Positions 5,592 through 12,318 of a stretch of DNA of 12,318 bases are shown here, piece by piece; positions within the stretch are counted from its first letter, which is position 1; the number at the start of each line of letters is the position of its first letter. The stretch is from positions 1 through 12,318 of the forward strand of contig JAQUFI010000041.1 of assembly GCA_028684735.1 (NCBI GenBank), in the 5' to 3' direction. The notes below the pieces were generated by a model. The model made no database searches. It worked only from the letters and a program-made list of their open reading frames with translations, and was not told where the DNA came from. The position numbers and the translations under genes are program-made. The DNA is from Bacilli bacterium (lineage in GTDB: Bacteria; Bacillota_I; Bacilli_A; RF39; UBA660).

Positions 5592-6446
5592 ATGAGTAAA
5601 ATAATTATATTACCCAGCAGCAATCAAACAAATAAAGAATGCGATGGTTATATTATAGGAATAAAAGGGTTAAGTGTTAATCTGCCAATTTATTTTGAAT
5701 TAGATGAAGCAATATCTTTTATTAAACAAGTCAAAGATAATCATCAAGAAATATTTGTTTCTTTAAATAAGAATATGCATAATAATGATTTACCCTTTTT
5801 AGAAGAATTATTAGTAAAATTAAATGATTTAAAAATAAATGGTATATTATATTACGATTTAAGTATTTTTAATATAAGTAGAAGATTAAAAATAGAGAAT
5901 GAACTAGTGTGGGCACAAGAACATCTAACAACTAATTATTTGACTTGTAATTTTTGGTATGACCGAGGAGTCAACTATGTTTATTTGGCTAGTGAAATTA
6001 CGACTGATGAAATATTAGAAATAAGTGATAATACAAAAATGAAATTAATGGTACCAATATTTGGATACTTACCAATGTTTGTTTCTAAAAGAAACTTAGT
6101 AAAAAATTATTTAGAGACTTTTGAATTAGAAGATAACTCTAAAATCAATTATATAACTAAAAAAGATCAAGAATACCCAATCATTGATAATGAATTAGGA
6201 ACAACTGTCTATTCATCACATATTTTAAATGGTATTCAAGAAGTATTAAAGATGAAAGATATTGATTATTTAGTTTTAAATAGTTTAAAGATTAAGGATT
6301 CTGATTTTAATGAAGTTATAAAGATGTTTAAAAATGTTAATGAAAATAATGTTTTGGAATATGATAATAAAATAAATACTATGTTTAAGACCAATCATGG
6401 TTTTTTATATAAAGAAACGATATACAAGGTGAAGAATAATGAATAA
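5592..6446 (+). CDS. trhP1: U32 peptidase-family protein, tRNA hydroxylation partner TrhP1-like
   Basis: The 284-residue product is a divergent U32-family protein that resembles B. subtilis YrrN in position and pattern. It has a beta-alpha barrel-like alternation (FVSLNKNMHN, NGILYYDLSIF), the family segment MVPIFGYLPMFVSKRNLVKNYL (about 153-174), and a C-terminal GFLYKETIYKVK. Only two cysteines are present (17 and 119), so it lacks the cysteine cluster of its downstream partner. YrrN and YrrO (TrhP1, TrhP2) are needed for prephenate-dependent 5-hydroxyuridine formation at tRNA position 34; despite the family name, protease activity is not expected. AGAGGTGAA precedes the ATG. The 3' end overlaps trhP2 by 8 bases. 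Identity rests mainly on synteny and the weak family motifs. Confidence 0.82.
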   Translation: MSKIIILPSSNQTNKECDGYIIGIKGLSVNLPIYFELDEAISFIKQVKDNHQEIFVSLNKNMHNNDLPFLEELLVKLNDLKINGILYYDLSIFNISRRLKIENELVWAQEHLTTNYLTCNFWYDRGVNYVYLASEITTDEILEISDNTKMKLMVPIFGYLPMFVSKRNLVKNYLETFELEDNSKINYITKKDQEYPIIDNELGTTVYSSHILNGIQEVLKMKDIDYLVLNSLKIKDSDFNEVIKMFKNVNENNVLEYDNKINTMFKTNHGFLYKETIYKVKNNE

Positions 6447-7650
6447 GATAATAAAAAAACCAGAGTTATTAGCACCTGCTGGTGATATTGAAAGATTAAA
6501 AATAGCTCTCCTTTACGGAGCAGATGCAGTATATATTGGTGGGTCGATGTTTGGTCTTCGGGCTAATGCCATTAATTTTTCAATCGATGAGATTAAAGAA
6601 AGTGTTACTTTTGCCCATGATTTAGGGAAAAAGGTATATGTTACTGTCAATATTATTTTGCACAACGAAGAAATAGATTTATTAGTAGATTATTTAAAAG
6701 AGTTAGATCGTATTGGCGTTGATGCAATTATTATTAGTGATCCAACGGTCTTAAGTTTAGCTAAAAAACATACTAATTTAGAAATTCATATTTCAACTCA
6801 ACAATCAACTCTTAATTATGAAGCAATGCAGTTTTGGAAAAGTGAAGGTGCAACTCGGGTTGTTATGGGAAGAGAAGTAACTAAAGATGAATTAATTGAA
6901 ATAAAAAATAAAGTTGATATTGAAATTGAATGCTTCATTCATGGAGCAATGTGTGCTTCTTATAGTGGACGATGTGTTTTAAGTAATTTCCTTACTAACC
7001 GTGATTCAAACAGGGGTGGTTGTAGTCAAATTTGTCGTTGGGATTTTGATTTGTTAGATGAACATCAAAAACCATTAAGAGGGGAAAAAGAATTTACCTT
7101 TTGTACGAAAGATTTATCGATGCTAAAATATATTCCCGATATGATTGATATAGGAATATCATCACTTAAAATCGAAGGACGAATGCGGTCAATTTATTAT
7201 ATTGCGACAATTGTTGATACCTATCGTCGGGTAATTGATGAATATTGTAACGATCCAGTAAATTATTCATATAATGAAAAGTATGAAAAAATATTAAGGA
7301 ATTGTGCTAATCGTGATTCTGTACCCCAATTTTTTAATAATATTTATGATTGTCGTTGTCAATATTATAATGGTAGGGAAGAAGTATCAAATCAAGATTT
7401 TTTAGGAATTGTCTTAGCATATGATAAAAACACTAAATTAGCGACCATCGAACAACGAAATTATTTTAAAGTTGGTGATGAAATAGAAATATTTGGTCCC
7501 AACATGAATATTATTGATTTAATCATCAATAATATATGGGATGAAAACAATCAAGAAATAGATATTGTTAGACATCCAAGACAAAGAGTAAAAATTAAGA
7601 TTGAAGATGAAGTCTATCCAAATAACTTAATTAGAGTCAAAAAATCTTAA
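6439..7650 (+). CDS. trhP2: U32 peptidase-family protein, tRNA hydroxylation protein TrhP2-like
   Basis: A 403-residue U32-family protein with the N-terminal PELLAPAGD (8-16) and GADAVYIGG (27-35), then the family signature ECFIHGAMCASYSGRCVLS (164-182), RGGCSQICRW (192-201), FCTKDL (221-226) and LKIEGRM (243-249). The cysteines at 172, 179, 195, 199 and 222 fit a metal or iron-sulfur site. B. subtilis YrrO and E. coli TrhP (YegQ) relatives install 5-hydroxyuridine at tRNA position 34 using prephenate. It overlaps trhP1 by 8 bases, and AAGGTGAAG precedes its ATG, so the two are made together. It could also be annotated YrrO or simply peptidase U32. No terminator follows it, so reading through into greA is possible. 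Confidence 0.93.
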   Translation: MNKIIKKPELLAPAGDIERLKIALLYGADAVYIGGSMFGLRANAINFSIDEIKESVTFAHDLGKKVYVTVNIILHNEEIDLLVDYLKELDRIGVDAIIISDPTVLSLAKKHTNLEIHISTQQSTLNYEAMQFWKSEGATRVVMGREVTKDELIEIKNKVDIEIECFIHGAMCASYSGRCVLSNFLTNRDSNRGGCSQICRWDFDLLDEHQKPLRGEKEFTFCTKDLSMLKYIPDMIDIGISSLKIEGRMRSIYYIATIVDTYRRVIDEYCNDPVNYSYNEKYEKILRNCANRDSVPQFFNNIYDCRCQYYNGREEVSNQDFLGIVLAYDKNTKLATIEQRNYFKVGDEIEIFGPNMNIIDLIINNIWDENNQEIDIVRHPRQRVKIKIEDEVYPNNLIRVKKS

Positions 7651-7655
7651 ATGAC

Positions 7656-7684
7656 TTGACAAAATATTAAAAGCATAGTATCAT
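7656..7684 (+). promoter_or_regulatory. promoter of greA
   Basis: A consensus TTGACA (7656-7661) is followed after 17 bases by TATCAT (7679-7684). Transcription would begin near 7691, leaving a leader of about 35 bases with GAGGTGAG (7713-7720) before the greA ATG. Confidence 0.82.
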
Positions 7685-7726
7685 TGTCTAGATTTAATTT
7701 TTGAATAAATACGAGGTGAGAAAAGA

Positions 7727-8197
7727 ATGTCAAATTTAAAGGAATTTTATTTAACCGAAGAGGGGTTAAATGAGATCAAAGAAGAATTAGAACATCTTAA
7801 GTTAGAACGTCGACCTGAAATAATAAATAGTTTAAAGGAAGCTAGATCTTTTGGAGATTTAAGTGAAAATGCTGAATATGATGCAGCTCGTAATGAGCAA
7901 GCACAAGTTGAAAATAGAATTCAAGAATTAGAAGCTATGATTGAAAAGGCTATACTAATAAAAGAAGTTAATACTGATAATGTTTCAATTGGTACGAAAG
8001 TTAAAATTGAGTATATTGAAGATAAAGATACAGAAGTTTATTCAATTGTTGGTAGTAAGGAAGCAGATCCTTTTTTAAACAAAATATCTAATGAATCGCC
8101 AATTGCTAGAGCAATTATCGGATTAAAGGTCGGGGACATTGTAACAGTCGATAGTCCTAATGGCAAATATGATGTTAAAGTTGTAGAAATATTTTAA
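7727..8197 (+). CDS. greA: transcription elongation factor GreA
   Basis: GreA enters the secondary channel of backtracked RNA polymerase and stimulates cleavage of the RNA 3' end. The 156-residue protein has the usual length. The N-terminal coiled coil (about 10-78) carries the tip motif GDLSENAEY (43-51), with Asp44 and Glu47 as the catalytic acidic pair. The FKBP-like C-terminal domain includes SNESPIARAIIGLKVGDIV. GAGGTGAG at 7713-7720 is correctly spaced for the ATG. In B. subtilis udk (uridine kinase) lies between yrrO and greA; here only 76 bases separate trhP2 from greA and udk is absent. The gene appears to be monocistronic, with its own promoter and terminator. Confidence 0.97.
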   Translation: MSNLKEFYLTEEGLNEIKEELEHLKLERRPEIINSLKEARSFGDLSENAEYDAARNEQAQVENRIQELEAMIEKAILIKEVNTDNVSIGTKVKIEYIEDKDTEVYSIVGSKEADPFLNKISNESPIARAIIGLKVGDIVTVDSPNGKYDVKVVEIF

Positions 8198-8222
8198 TGA
8201 AATAGGAGACTATTTCATTTTT
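8196..8222 (+). terminator. intrinsic terminator after greA
   Basis: AATGAAATAG (8196-8205) pairs perfectly with CTATTTCATT (8210-8219) around a GAGA tetraloop of the GNRA type, followed by TTT (8220-8222). It overlaps the greA stop codon. Confidence 0.85.
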
Positions 8223-8224
8223 GC

Positions 8225-8253
8225 TTGTAAAAAAGTTTGAAATATTATATACT
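8225..8253 (+). promoter_or_regulatory. promoter of tig
   Basis: TTGTAA (8225-8230) and TATACT (8248-8253) are separated by 17 bases. The expected start near 8260 leaves a very short leader and agrees with the tig start at 8276 rather than the in-frame ATG at 8264. Confidence 0.75.
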
Positions 8254-8275
8254 AATTAAGTGAATGGAGGATATT

Positions 8276-9532
8276 ATGGAAAAAAACAATATTAAGGAAA
8301 TTATAATAAAAATTGAAGGGCAAGAATGGGAAGATGCCTTAAATAATGCTTTTGAAAAAGCTAATAAGAAAGTTAAAATAGATGGTTTTAGAGAAGGTAA
8401 AGCTCCTAAAGATGTCTTTTTAAAGAAGTATGGTGAAGAATCATTATATATGGATGCTTCTGATTTGTGTTTGGATAGTGCTTATACGAAGATGCTTGAA
8501 GACAATAAAGAATTAGAAGTTGTTGCTCAACCTCAAATTGAGTTACTTAAGGTTGATCATGATGGATTAGAATTTAAATTTATCTTAACTTTAAAACCTA
8601 GTGTTAAATTAGGTAAATATAAGAATTTAAATATTAAACCAGAAAAAGTAGAAGTAACGAAAGAAGAAATCGATCAAACAATTCATGAAATGCAACATCG
8701 TTTTGCTGAAAACGTTGTTAAAGATGGTGCAGTAGCTGACGGTGATGTTGCCATTATTGACTTTGAAGGATTTAAAGATGGGGTTGCTTTTGAAGGCGGT
8801 AAAGGTGAAGATTATTCATTAAAGATTGGTAGCAACACTTTTATTCCTGGCTTTGAAGAACAATTAATTGGGATGAAAGTTAATGAAGAAAAAGATATTG
8901 AACTTACCTTCCCAGAGGATTATCACAGTGAAGACTTAAAAGGTGCAAAAGTTATTTTTAAAGTCAAAGTAAAAGAAGTTAAGGAAATAAAAATTCCTGA
9001 ATTAGGTAAAGACTTTTATGAAGATTTAGGAATGGAAGGCGTTAATAGTCTTGAAACTTTAGAAGAACAAGTAGAAGCAACGATTAGAACAAAAAAGGAA
9101 ATGGATTCAGAAAATGAATATATTGAAAGTTTATTGGAAACAGTTGCGAAAGAAGTTGAAGTTGATATTCCAGATGTTATGATTAAAGAGGAAGTAGATC
9201 GTATTTTAAGACAATATGAAGAAAACTTAAAAATGCAAGGTCTTACTTTAGATATCTTTTATCAATATACTAACTCTGATGAGGCTGCTTTAAGAGAACA
9301 AATGACAGAAGAAGCTAATAAGAGAGTTACTTATCGTTTAATGCTAGAACAAATCGCGAAAGAAGAAAAAATTGAAATTACACCTGAAACAGCTGAGGTA
9401 GAAGCTTCTGAACTAGCTAAAAAATACAATATGGAAAAAGAAGAATTTTTAGAAGCATTTGGTGGTGTTGAAATGATTAAGTATGATTTAATGATGAGAC
9501 AAGCATTAAATATTATAAAAGGTGATAAATAA
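8276..9532 (+). CDS. tig: trigger factor, ribosome-associated chaperone and peptidyl-prolyl isomerase
   Basis: Trigger factor binds the ribosome exit tunnel and holds nascent chains. The 418-residue product has the ribosome-docking signature GFREGKAP (37-44), an FKBP-type isomerase domain (about 150-236, with IDFEGF, IPGFEEQLIGM and TFPEDY), and the helical C-terminal chaperone domain rich in Glu and Lys. The start at 8276 is chosen because GGAGG at 8266-8270 precedes it by 5 bases; the in-frame ATG at 8264 overlaps that site. In E. coli the docking motif begins near residue 44; here it begins at 37, and the first beta strand of the N-domain appears trimmed. In many bacteria tig is followed by clpP or clpX; here it stands alone, with its own promoter and terminator. 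Confidence 0.96.
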   Translation: MEKNNIKEIIIKIEGQEWEDALNNAFEKANKKVKIDGFREGKAPKDVFLKKYGEESLYMDASDLCLDSAYTKMLEDNKELEVVAQPQIELLKVDHDGLEFKFILTLKPSVKLGKYKNLNIKPEKVEVTKEEIDQTIHEMQHRFAENVVKDGAVADGDVAIIDFEGFKDGVAFEGGKGEDYSLKIGSNTFIPGFEEQLIGMKVNEEKDIELTFPEDYHSEDLKGAKVIFKVKVKEVKEIKIPELGKDFYEDLGMEGVNSLETLEEQVEATIRTKKEMDSENEYIESLLETVAKEVEVDIPDVMIKEEVDRILRQYEENLKMQGLTLDIFYQYTNSDEAALREQMTEEANKRVTYRLMLEQIAKEEKIEITPETAEVEASELAKKYNMEKEEFLEAFGGVEMIKYDLMMRQALNIIKGDK

Positions 9533-9544
9533 TTACCTTTTTTT
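9517..9544 (+). terminator. intrinsic terminator after tig
   Basis: AAAAGGTGAT (9517-9526) pairs with ATTACCTTTT (9532-9541) with one G-T wobble around a 5-base loop, and the T-run spans 9538-9544. The tig TAA is in the hairpin. Confidence 0.8.
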
Positions 9545-9550
9545 ATTTTG

Positions 9551-9559
9551 TGATATAAT
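9551..9559 (+). promoter_or_regulatory. extended -10 promoter of priA
   Basis: TGATATAAT at 9551-9559 is a perfect extended -10, seven bases past the tig terminator T-run. The -35 position (9531-9536, AATTAC) is poor and lies inside the terminator hairpin. The start near 9566 precedes AAGAAGGTGA (9567-9576) and the priA ATG at 9580. Confidence 0.68.
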
Positions 9560-9579
9560 ATTTATAAAGAAGGTGACGT

Positions 9580-11736
9580 ATGGTAATTGAAGTATTAGTT
9601 GAAATTAGAGCTAAGCAAATTGATAAAACATTCACTTATTTAGTACCAACTCATCTTGAATCCCAAGTTCAAGTTGGGATTAGGGTTTTAGTTCCTTTTG
9701 GTAAACAAGAATTAGAAGGATTTGTCTTAAAAATAGTTAATCATAAATCTTTTGAATATGAATTAAAAGAAATTATTGATATTGTTGATACAGAACCAGT
9801 TATTAATGAAGAGATGATGGAATTAGGTGAATACATTAGTAAAAAGGCTTTATCTAATTTAATTAGTGCTTATCAAACGATGTTACCGGCAGCTTTAAAA
9901 GCTAAAAAGAAATTAACTGTTAATAAGAAATATGTAAGCTATATTAGATTGGTTAATCATAGTTATCTTCCTAAAAATATTCAGCAACAAGAATTATTAA
10001 ATTTAATCAAAGATAAAGAAGTATTAAAAAGTAGTATTAAATCCAATAGTTTAAAGACATTATTAAATAATGGTGTTGTTGAAGAAGTAAAATATGAAAC
10101 ATATCGTATGAATGATGACTATGAAATAGAACCATCTAATATTGTCCTAAACAATGAACAAACAAAAGCTGTTTCAACCGTTACTAATCATTTAAATACC
10201 TTTAAACCATTTTTGTTATATGGCGTAACTGGCTCTGGAAAGACAGAAGTTTATATGCATATTATGGAAGAAGTCTTAAAAGAGAAGAAAGAAATTATTG
10301 TTTTAGTTCCCGAAATCAGTTTAACTCCTCAAATCGTTGATCTATTTCGTAAGAGATTTGGTAATCAAGTGGCTATTTTGCACAGTCGATTAAATGATGG
10401 AGAAAAATATGATGAATGGCGTAAAATTGAAAGAAAAGAAGTATCGATAGTTATCGGAGCTAGAAGTGCTATATTTGCTCCCTTTACTAATCTTGGACTG
10501 ATTGTTATTGATGAAGAACATACACCTTCTTATAAGCAGGAAAACACTCCTAAATATAATGCGATTGATATTGCTTTAAATAGAGCACAAAAATATCATT
10601 GCCCAATCTTATTAGGAAGTGCTACTCCATCAATTGAAAGTTATACTAGAGCTAAAATGGGTATATACGAACTTCTAACAATTAAAAAAAGAGTTAATAA
10701 TAATTTGCCCCAAGTTGAATTAATCGATATGAAAGATGAAATTAAAAAGGGTCATCGAATTATTAGTAAAAAATTAAAAGATGAAATCAATTTATGTTTA
10801 GAGAGAAATGAACAAGTAATTATCTTATTAAATAGGAGAGGTTATTCAACTGTTATTACTTGTCATGCTTGTGGCTATACTGATAAATGCCCTAATTGTG
10901 ATATCCCCCTTACTTATCATAAAACAACTAATAAAATGAAGTGTCATTATTGTAATTATGAGAATTCTAAATTAGTAACTTGCCCTGAATGTACATCCAA
11001 AGATATTAATCAATTTGGAATGGGTACTCAAAAATTAGAAGTAGAAATTCAAGCAATGTTTCCACAAGCCAAAACAGTTAGAATGGATTTTGATACAACA
11101 AGTACTAAAGGAGCCCATGAAAAGATTATTAATGCCTTTAAAGAAGAGAAATATAATATTTTAATTGGGACCCAAATGGTATCCAAAGGATTAGACTTTC
11201 CTAAAGTAACTTTAGTTGGAGTTGTTAATGGTGATGCTTCATTGAATATTCCTGACTTTCGAAGTGCTGAGAGAACCTTTCAACTATTAAATCAAGTAGC
11301 AGGAAGGGCAGGTCGAGCTAATCTACCAGGGTTAGTAATTATTCAAGGTTTTAATATTACCCATTATAGTATTACAACTGCTATGAATCATGACTATTTT
11401 AGTTTTTATAAGAAGGAAATGGAAATTAGATCACTCTTAAAATATCCGCCATTTTATAATTTAACTTTAATTAAAATAATGAGTTCTAATTTTGAACTAG
11501 GTATGAAGGAAAGCAACAAAATAGCAAGTTATTTAAAAAGCAAATTAAAGAGTGTTAGTGTTTTAGGCCCAGCTACTGCTAATATTCTTAAAATAAATAA
11601 TATCTATCAAATACAAATAATTTTAAAATATAAAAAGAGTGAAGAACTTTTAAAAGAATTAACTTTAATCAAAGATAAATATCGAACAACTAGTAAAGTA
11701 AAAATTGATATTGATATTAATCCAATAAAATTATAA
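9580..11736 (+). CDS. priA: primosomal protein N' (replication restart helicase PriA)
   Basis: PriA recognises stalled forks and reloads the replicative helicase. The 718-residue protein is of usual length. In order it shows the N-terminal 3'-DNA-binding domain (about 1-105, with a typical VLVPFGKQELEGFV strand), a winged-helix linker, Walker A GVTGSGKT (215-222), and the Walker B box DEEH (311-314). These are followed by GSATP (346-350), the eight zinc-binding cysteines (428, 431, 437, 440, 455, 458, 468, 471), GTQMVSKGLDFP (530-541) and motif VI QVAGRAGR (572-579). AAGGTGA at 9570-9576 precedes the ATG. All catalytic and zinc residues are intact. I see no clear intrinsic terminator behind the gene. 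Confidence 0.97.
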   Translation: MVIEVLVEIRAKQIDKTFTYLVPTHLESQVQVGIRVLVPFGKQELEGFVLKIVNHKSFEYELKEIIDIVDTEPVINEEMMELGEYISKKALSNLISAYQTMLPAALKAKKKLTVNKKYVSYIRLVNHSYLPKNIQQQELLNLIKDKEVLKSSIKSNSLKTLLNNGVVEEVKYETYRMNDDYEIEPSNIVLNNEQTKAVSTVTNHLNTFKPFLLYGVTGSGKTEVYMHIMEEVLKEKKEIIVLVPEISLTPQIVDLFRKRFGNQVAILHSRLNDGEKYDEWRKIERKEVSIVIGARSAIFAPFTNLGLIVIDEEHTPSYKQENTPKYNAIDIALNRAQKYHCPILLGSATPSIESYTRAKMGIYELLTIKKRVNNNLPQVELIDMKDEIKKGHRIISKKLKDEINLCLERNEQVIILLNRRGYSTVITCHACGYTDKCPNCDIPLTYHKTTNKMKCHYCNYENSKLVTCPECTSKDINQFGMGTQKLEVEIQAMFPQAKTVRMDFDTTSTKGAHEKIINAFKEEKYNILIGTQMVSKGLDFPKVTLVGVVNGDASLNIPDFRSAERTFQLLNQVAGRAGRANLPGLVIIQGFNITHYSITTAMNHDYFSFYKKEMEIRSLLKYPPFYNLTLIKIMSSNFELGMKESNKIASYLKSKLKSVSVLGPATANILKINNIYQIQIILKYKKSEELLKELTLIKDKYRTTSKVKIDIDINPIKL

Positions 11737-11774
11737 AATTTACTCTCCTTTTGATTATTTTAAACTTGCCAATG

Positions 11775-11783
11775 TGATATAAT
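11775..11783 (+). promoter_or_regulatory. extended -10 promoter of the pilin-like pseudogene
   Basis: TGATATAAT at 11775-11783 repeats the nine-base core found before trhP1 and priA, and the preceding TG makes it identical to the priA site for eleven bases. The -35 position (11755-11760) reads TTATTT. It lies 28 bases before an ATG with an AGGAG site. Confidence 0.62.
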
Positions 11784-11810
11784 ATTTTTAGACATGATAG
11801 GAGTGGTAAG

Positions 11811-12318
11811 ATGACAAAAAACAAGGGTTTTACTTTAATTGAGTTAATAGCAGTTATTATTATTTTAGCACTATCTTAATCGCATCACCAATTGTGGTAG
11901 AGTTAATTGGTAACGCTAGAAAGAATGCTTTTGAAGAGATTGCCAGAGGTATAATTAGAAGTGGAGAAATAAGATATTCAAATGATATAATAGCAGGCAA
12001 GAGCGGGGCAGTCATTTATAAATATACTGATGGCATTGAATCTTCAAATGTTTCTGGTAAAAGTCTAAGTTATAATGGTAAAAAACCAGAAAATGGAACA
12101 ATCATTGTTAATGAAAATGGTAACATTGGTATAGCGATTCATAATGGTGAATATTGTGCTATAAAAACGATAAGTAGTGATGAAATAATAATTACTAAAA
12201 AACCTCAAAAGGAATGTAATTATTAACCAAGTATAACATTTATTAATAATTTTGGTGGAGAAGGTTATTTTTATCATCATGATGTTGATGCTGCTAGTGA
12301 TGGATATATTGTGGCAGG
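11811..12318 (+). pseudogene. type IV prepilin-like surface protein gene, frameshifted and interrupted, 3' end outside window
   Basis: The ATG at 11811, behind AGGAG (11800-11804), opens MTKNKGFTLIELIAVIIILA, a canonical prepilin leader: cleavage after Gly6, Glu at position 5 of the mature chain, then a membrane helix. The frame ends at TAA 11877-11879. Reading continues one frame back from ATC at 11873 as ILIASPIVVELIGNARKNAF, exactly what should follow the pilin helix, so one base appears lost between 11871 and 11873. That frame runs to TAA at 12224-12226. After the TAA the same frame continues without a new start as PSITFINNFGG and DVDAASDGYIVAG, resembling the FGG...TSDGGYIVAG repeats of large surface proteins, and runs off the window. 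Two lesions suggest a decayed gene; sequencing error or an active short form starting at GTG 11894 are alternatives. Confidence 0.75.

Noticed and set aside
5357..5623. 88-residue minus-strand frame across trmR and the trhP1 start
   Set aside because: It would run through the terminator and promoter of the + strand. Its hydrophobic composition follows from AT-rich antisense reading.
7636..7660. AGTCA/TGACT inverted repeat at the end of trhP2 as a terminator
   Set aside because: The stem is only 5 bp with a long loop and there is no T-run; it is not credible as a terminator.
8264..8275. ATG at 8264 as the start of tig
   Set aside because: The GGAGG ribosome-binding site (8266-8270) would then be inside the gene; the ATG at 8276 is properly spaced.
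11737..11774. Terminator after priA
   Set aside because: The spacer is T-rich but I could not draw a stable stem before a T-run, so none is called.
11843..11880. Programmed -1 frameshift in the pilin-like gene
   Set aside because: No X-XXY-YYZ slippery heptamer in the correct phase and no evident stimulatory stem were found, and a second in-frame stop lies downstream. Loss of a base is simpler.
12065..12280. 71-residue minus-strand frame at the right end
   Set aside because: It is antisense to the pilin-like pseudogene, which explains the forward frame much better.
1..12318. CRISPR array, insertion sequence, tRNA/rRNA genes, phage module or toxin-antitoxin pair
   Set aside because: No regularly spaced repeats, transposase motifs, cloverleaf sequences or paired small genes were seen. 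The dNMP kinase-like gene is phage-like in family, but nothing around it is.

Overview
The window is AT-rich, densely coded chromosomal DNA from a low-GC Firmicutes-type bacterium (Bacilli, or an uncultured lineage near the Mollicutes). Every intact gene is on the + strand. The gene order from the left edge to greA follows the Bacillus subtilis yrrI-alaS-yrzL-yrrK-yrzB-yrrL-yrrM-yrrN-yrrO-(udk)-greA neighbourhood. IreB and MltG imply a peptidoglycan-containing cell. A TGA stop codon ends the kinase gene at 1044-1046, and tryptophan is encoded by TGG, so the standard bacterial code applies rather than the Mycoplasma code.

Layout. Positions 1-259 hold the 3' end of an AI-2E-family transporter gene. 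Positions 264-456 hold a T-box riboswitch with an alanine (GCU) specifier and a UGGU tRNA-end-sensing bulge. It controls a two-gene operon: a P-loop (deoxy)nucleoside monophosphate kinase-like gene, then an unusually short alaS that overlaps it. Two hairpins follow alaS. A strong promoter (2860-2888) drives ireB-ruvX-DUF1292-mltG-trmR, which ends at a terminator (5530-5556). That terminator runs directly into an extended -10 promoter for the two U32-peptidase-family genes trhP1 and trhP2. Then come greA, tig and priA, each with its own promoter. greA and tig also have clear terminators. The last 500 bases hold a broken gene for a type IV pilin-like surface protein, with a frameshift near 11873, an in-frame TAA at 12224, and sequence running off the window.

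How the genes work together. Most are housekeeping functions of translation and envelope growth. AlaRS supply is tuned by uncharged tRNA-Ala. TrhP1/TrhP2 and TrmR together are expected to make 5-methoxyuridine at tRNA position 34, which widens decoding of family boxes including alanine. IreB and MltG act in cell-wall control and glycan-strand termination. RuvX (YqgF) acts in rRNA processing or recombination. GreA rescues stalled RNA polymerase, Tig folds nascent chains, and PriA restarts replication forks.

The unusual points are: the Ala T-box whose first gene is a nucleotide kinase; an AlaRS lacking both the C-Ala domain and the segment that normally precedes the editing core; repeated fusion of terminator T-tracts to TGATATAAT promoters; the absence of udk; and the doubly damaged pilin-like gene. 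I saw no CRISPR array, insertion sequence, tRNA or rRNA gene, and no clearly undescribed system.
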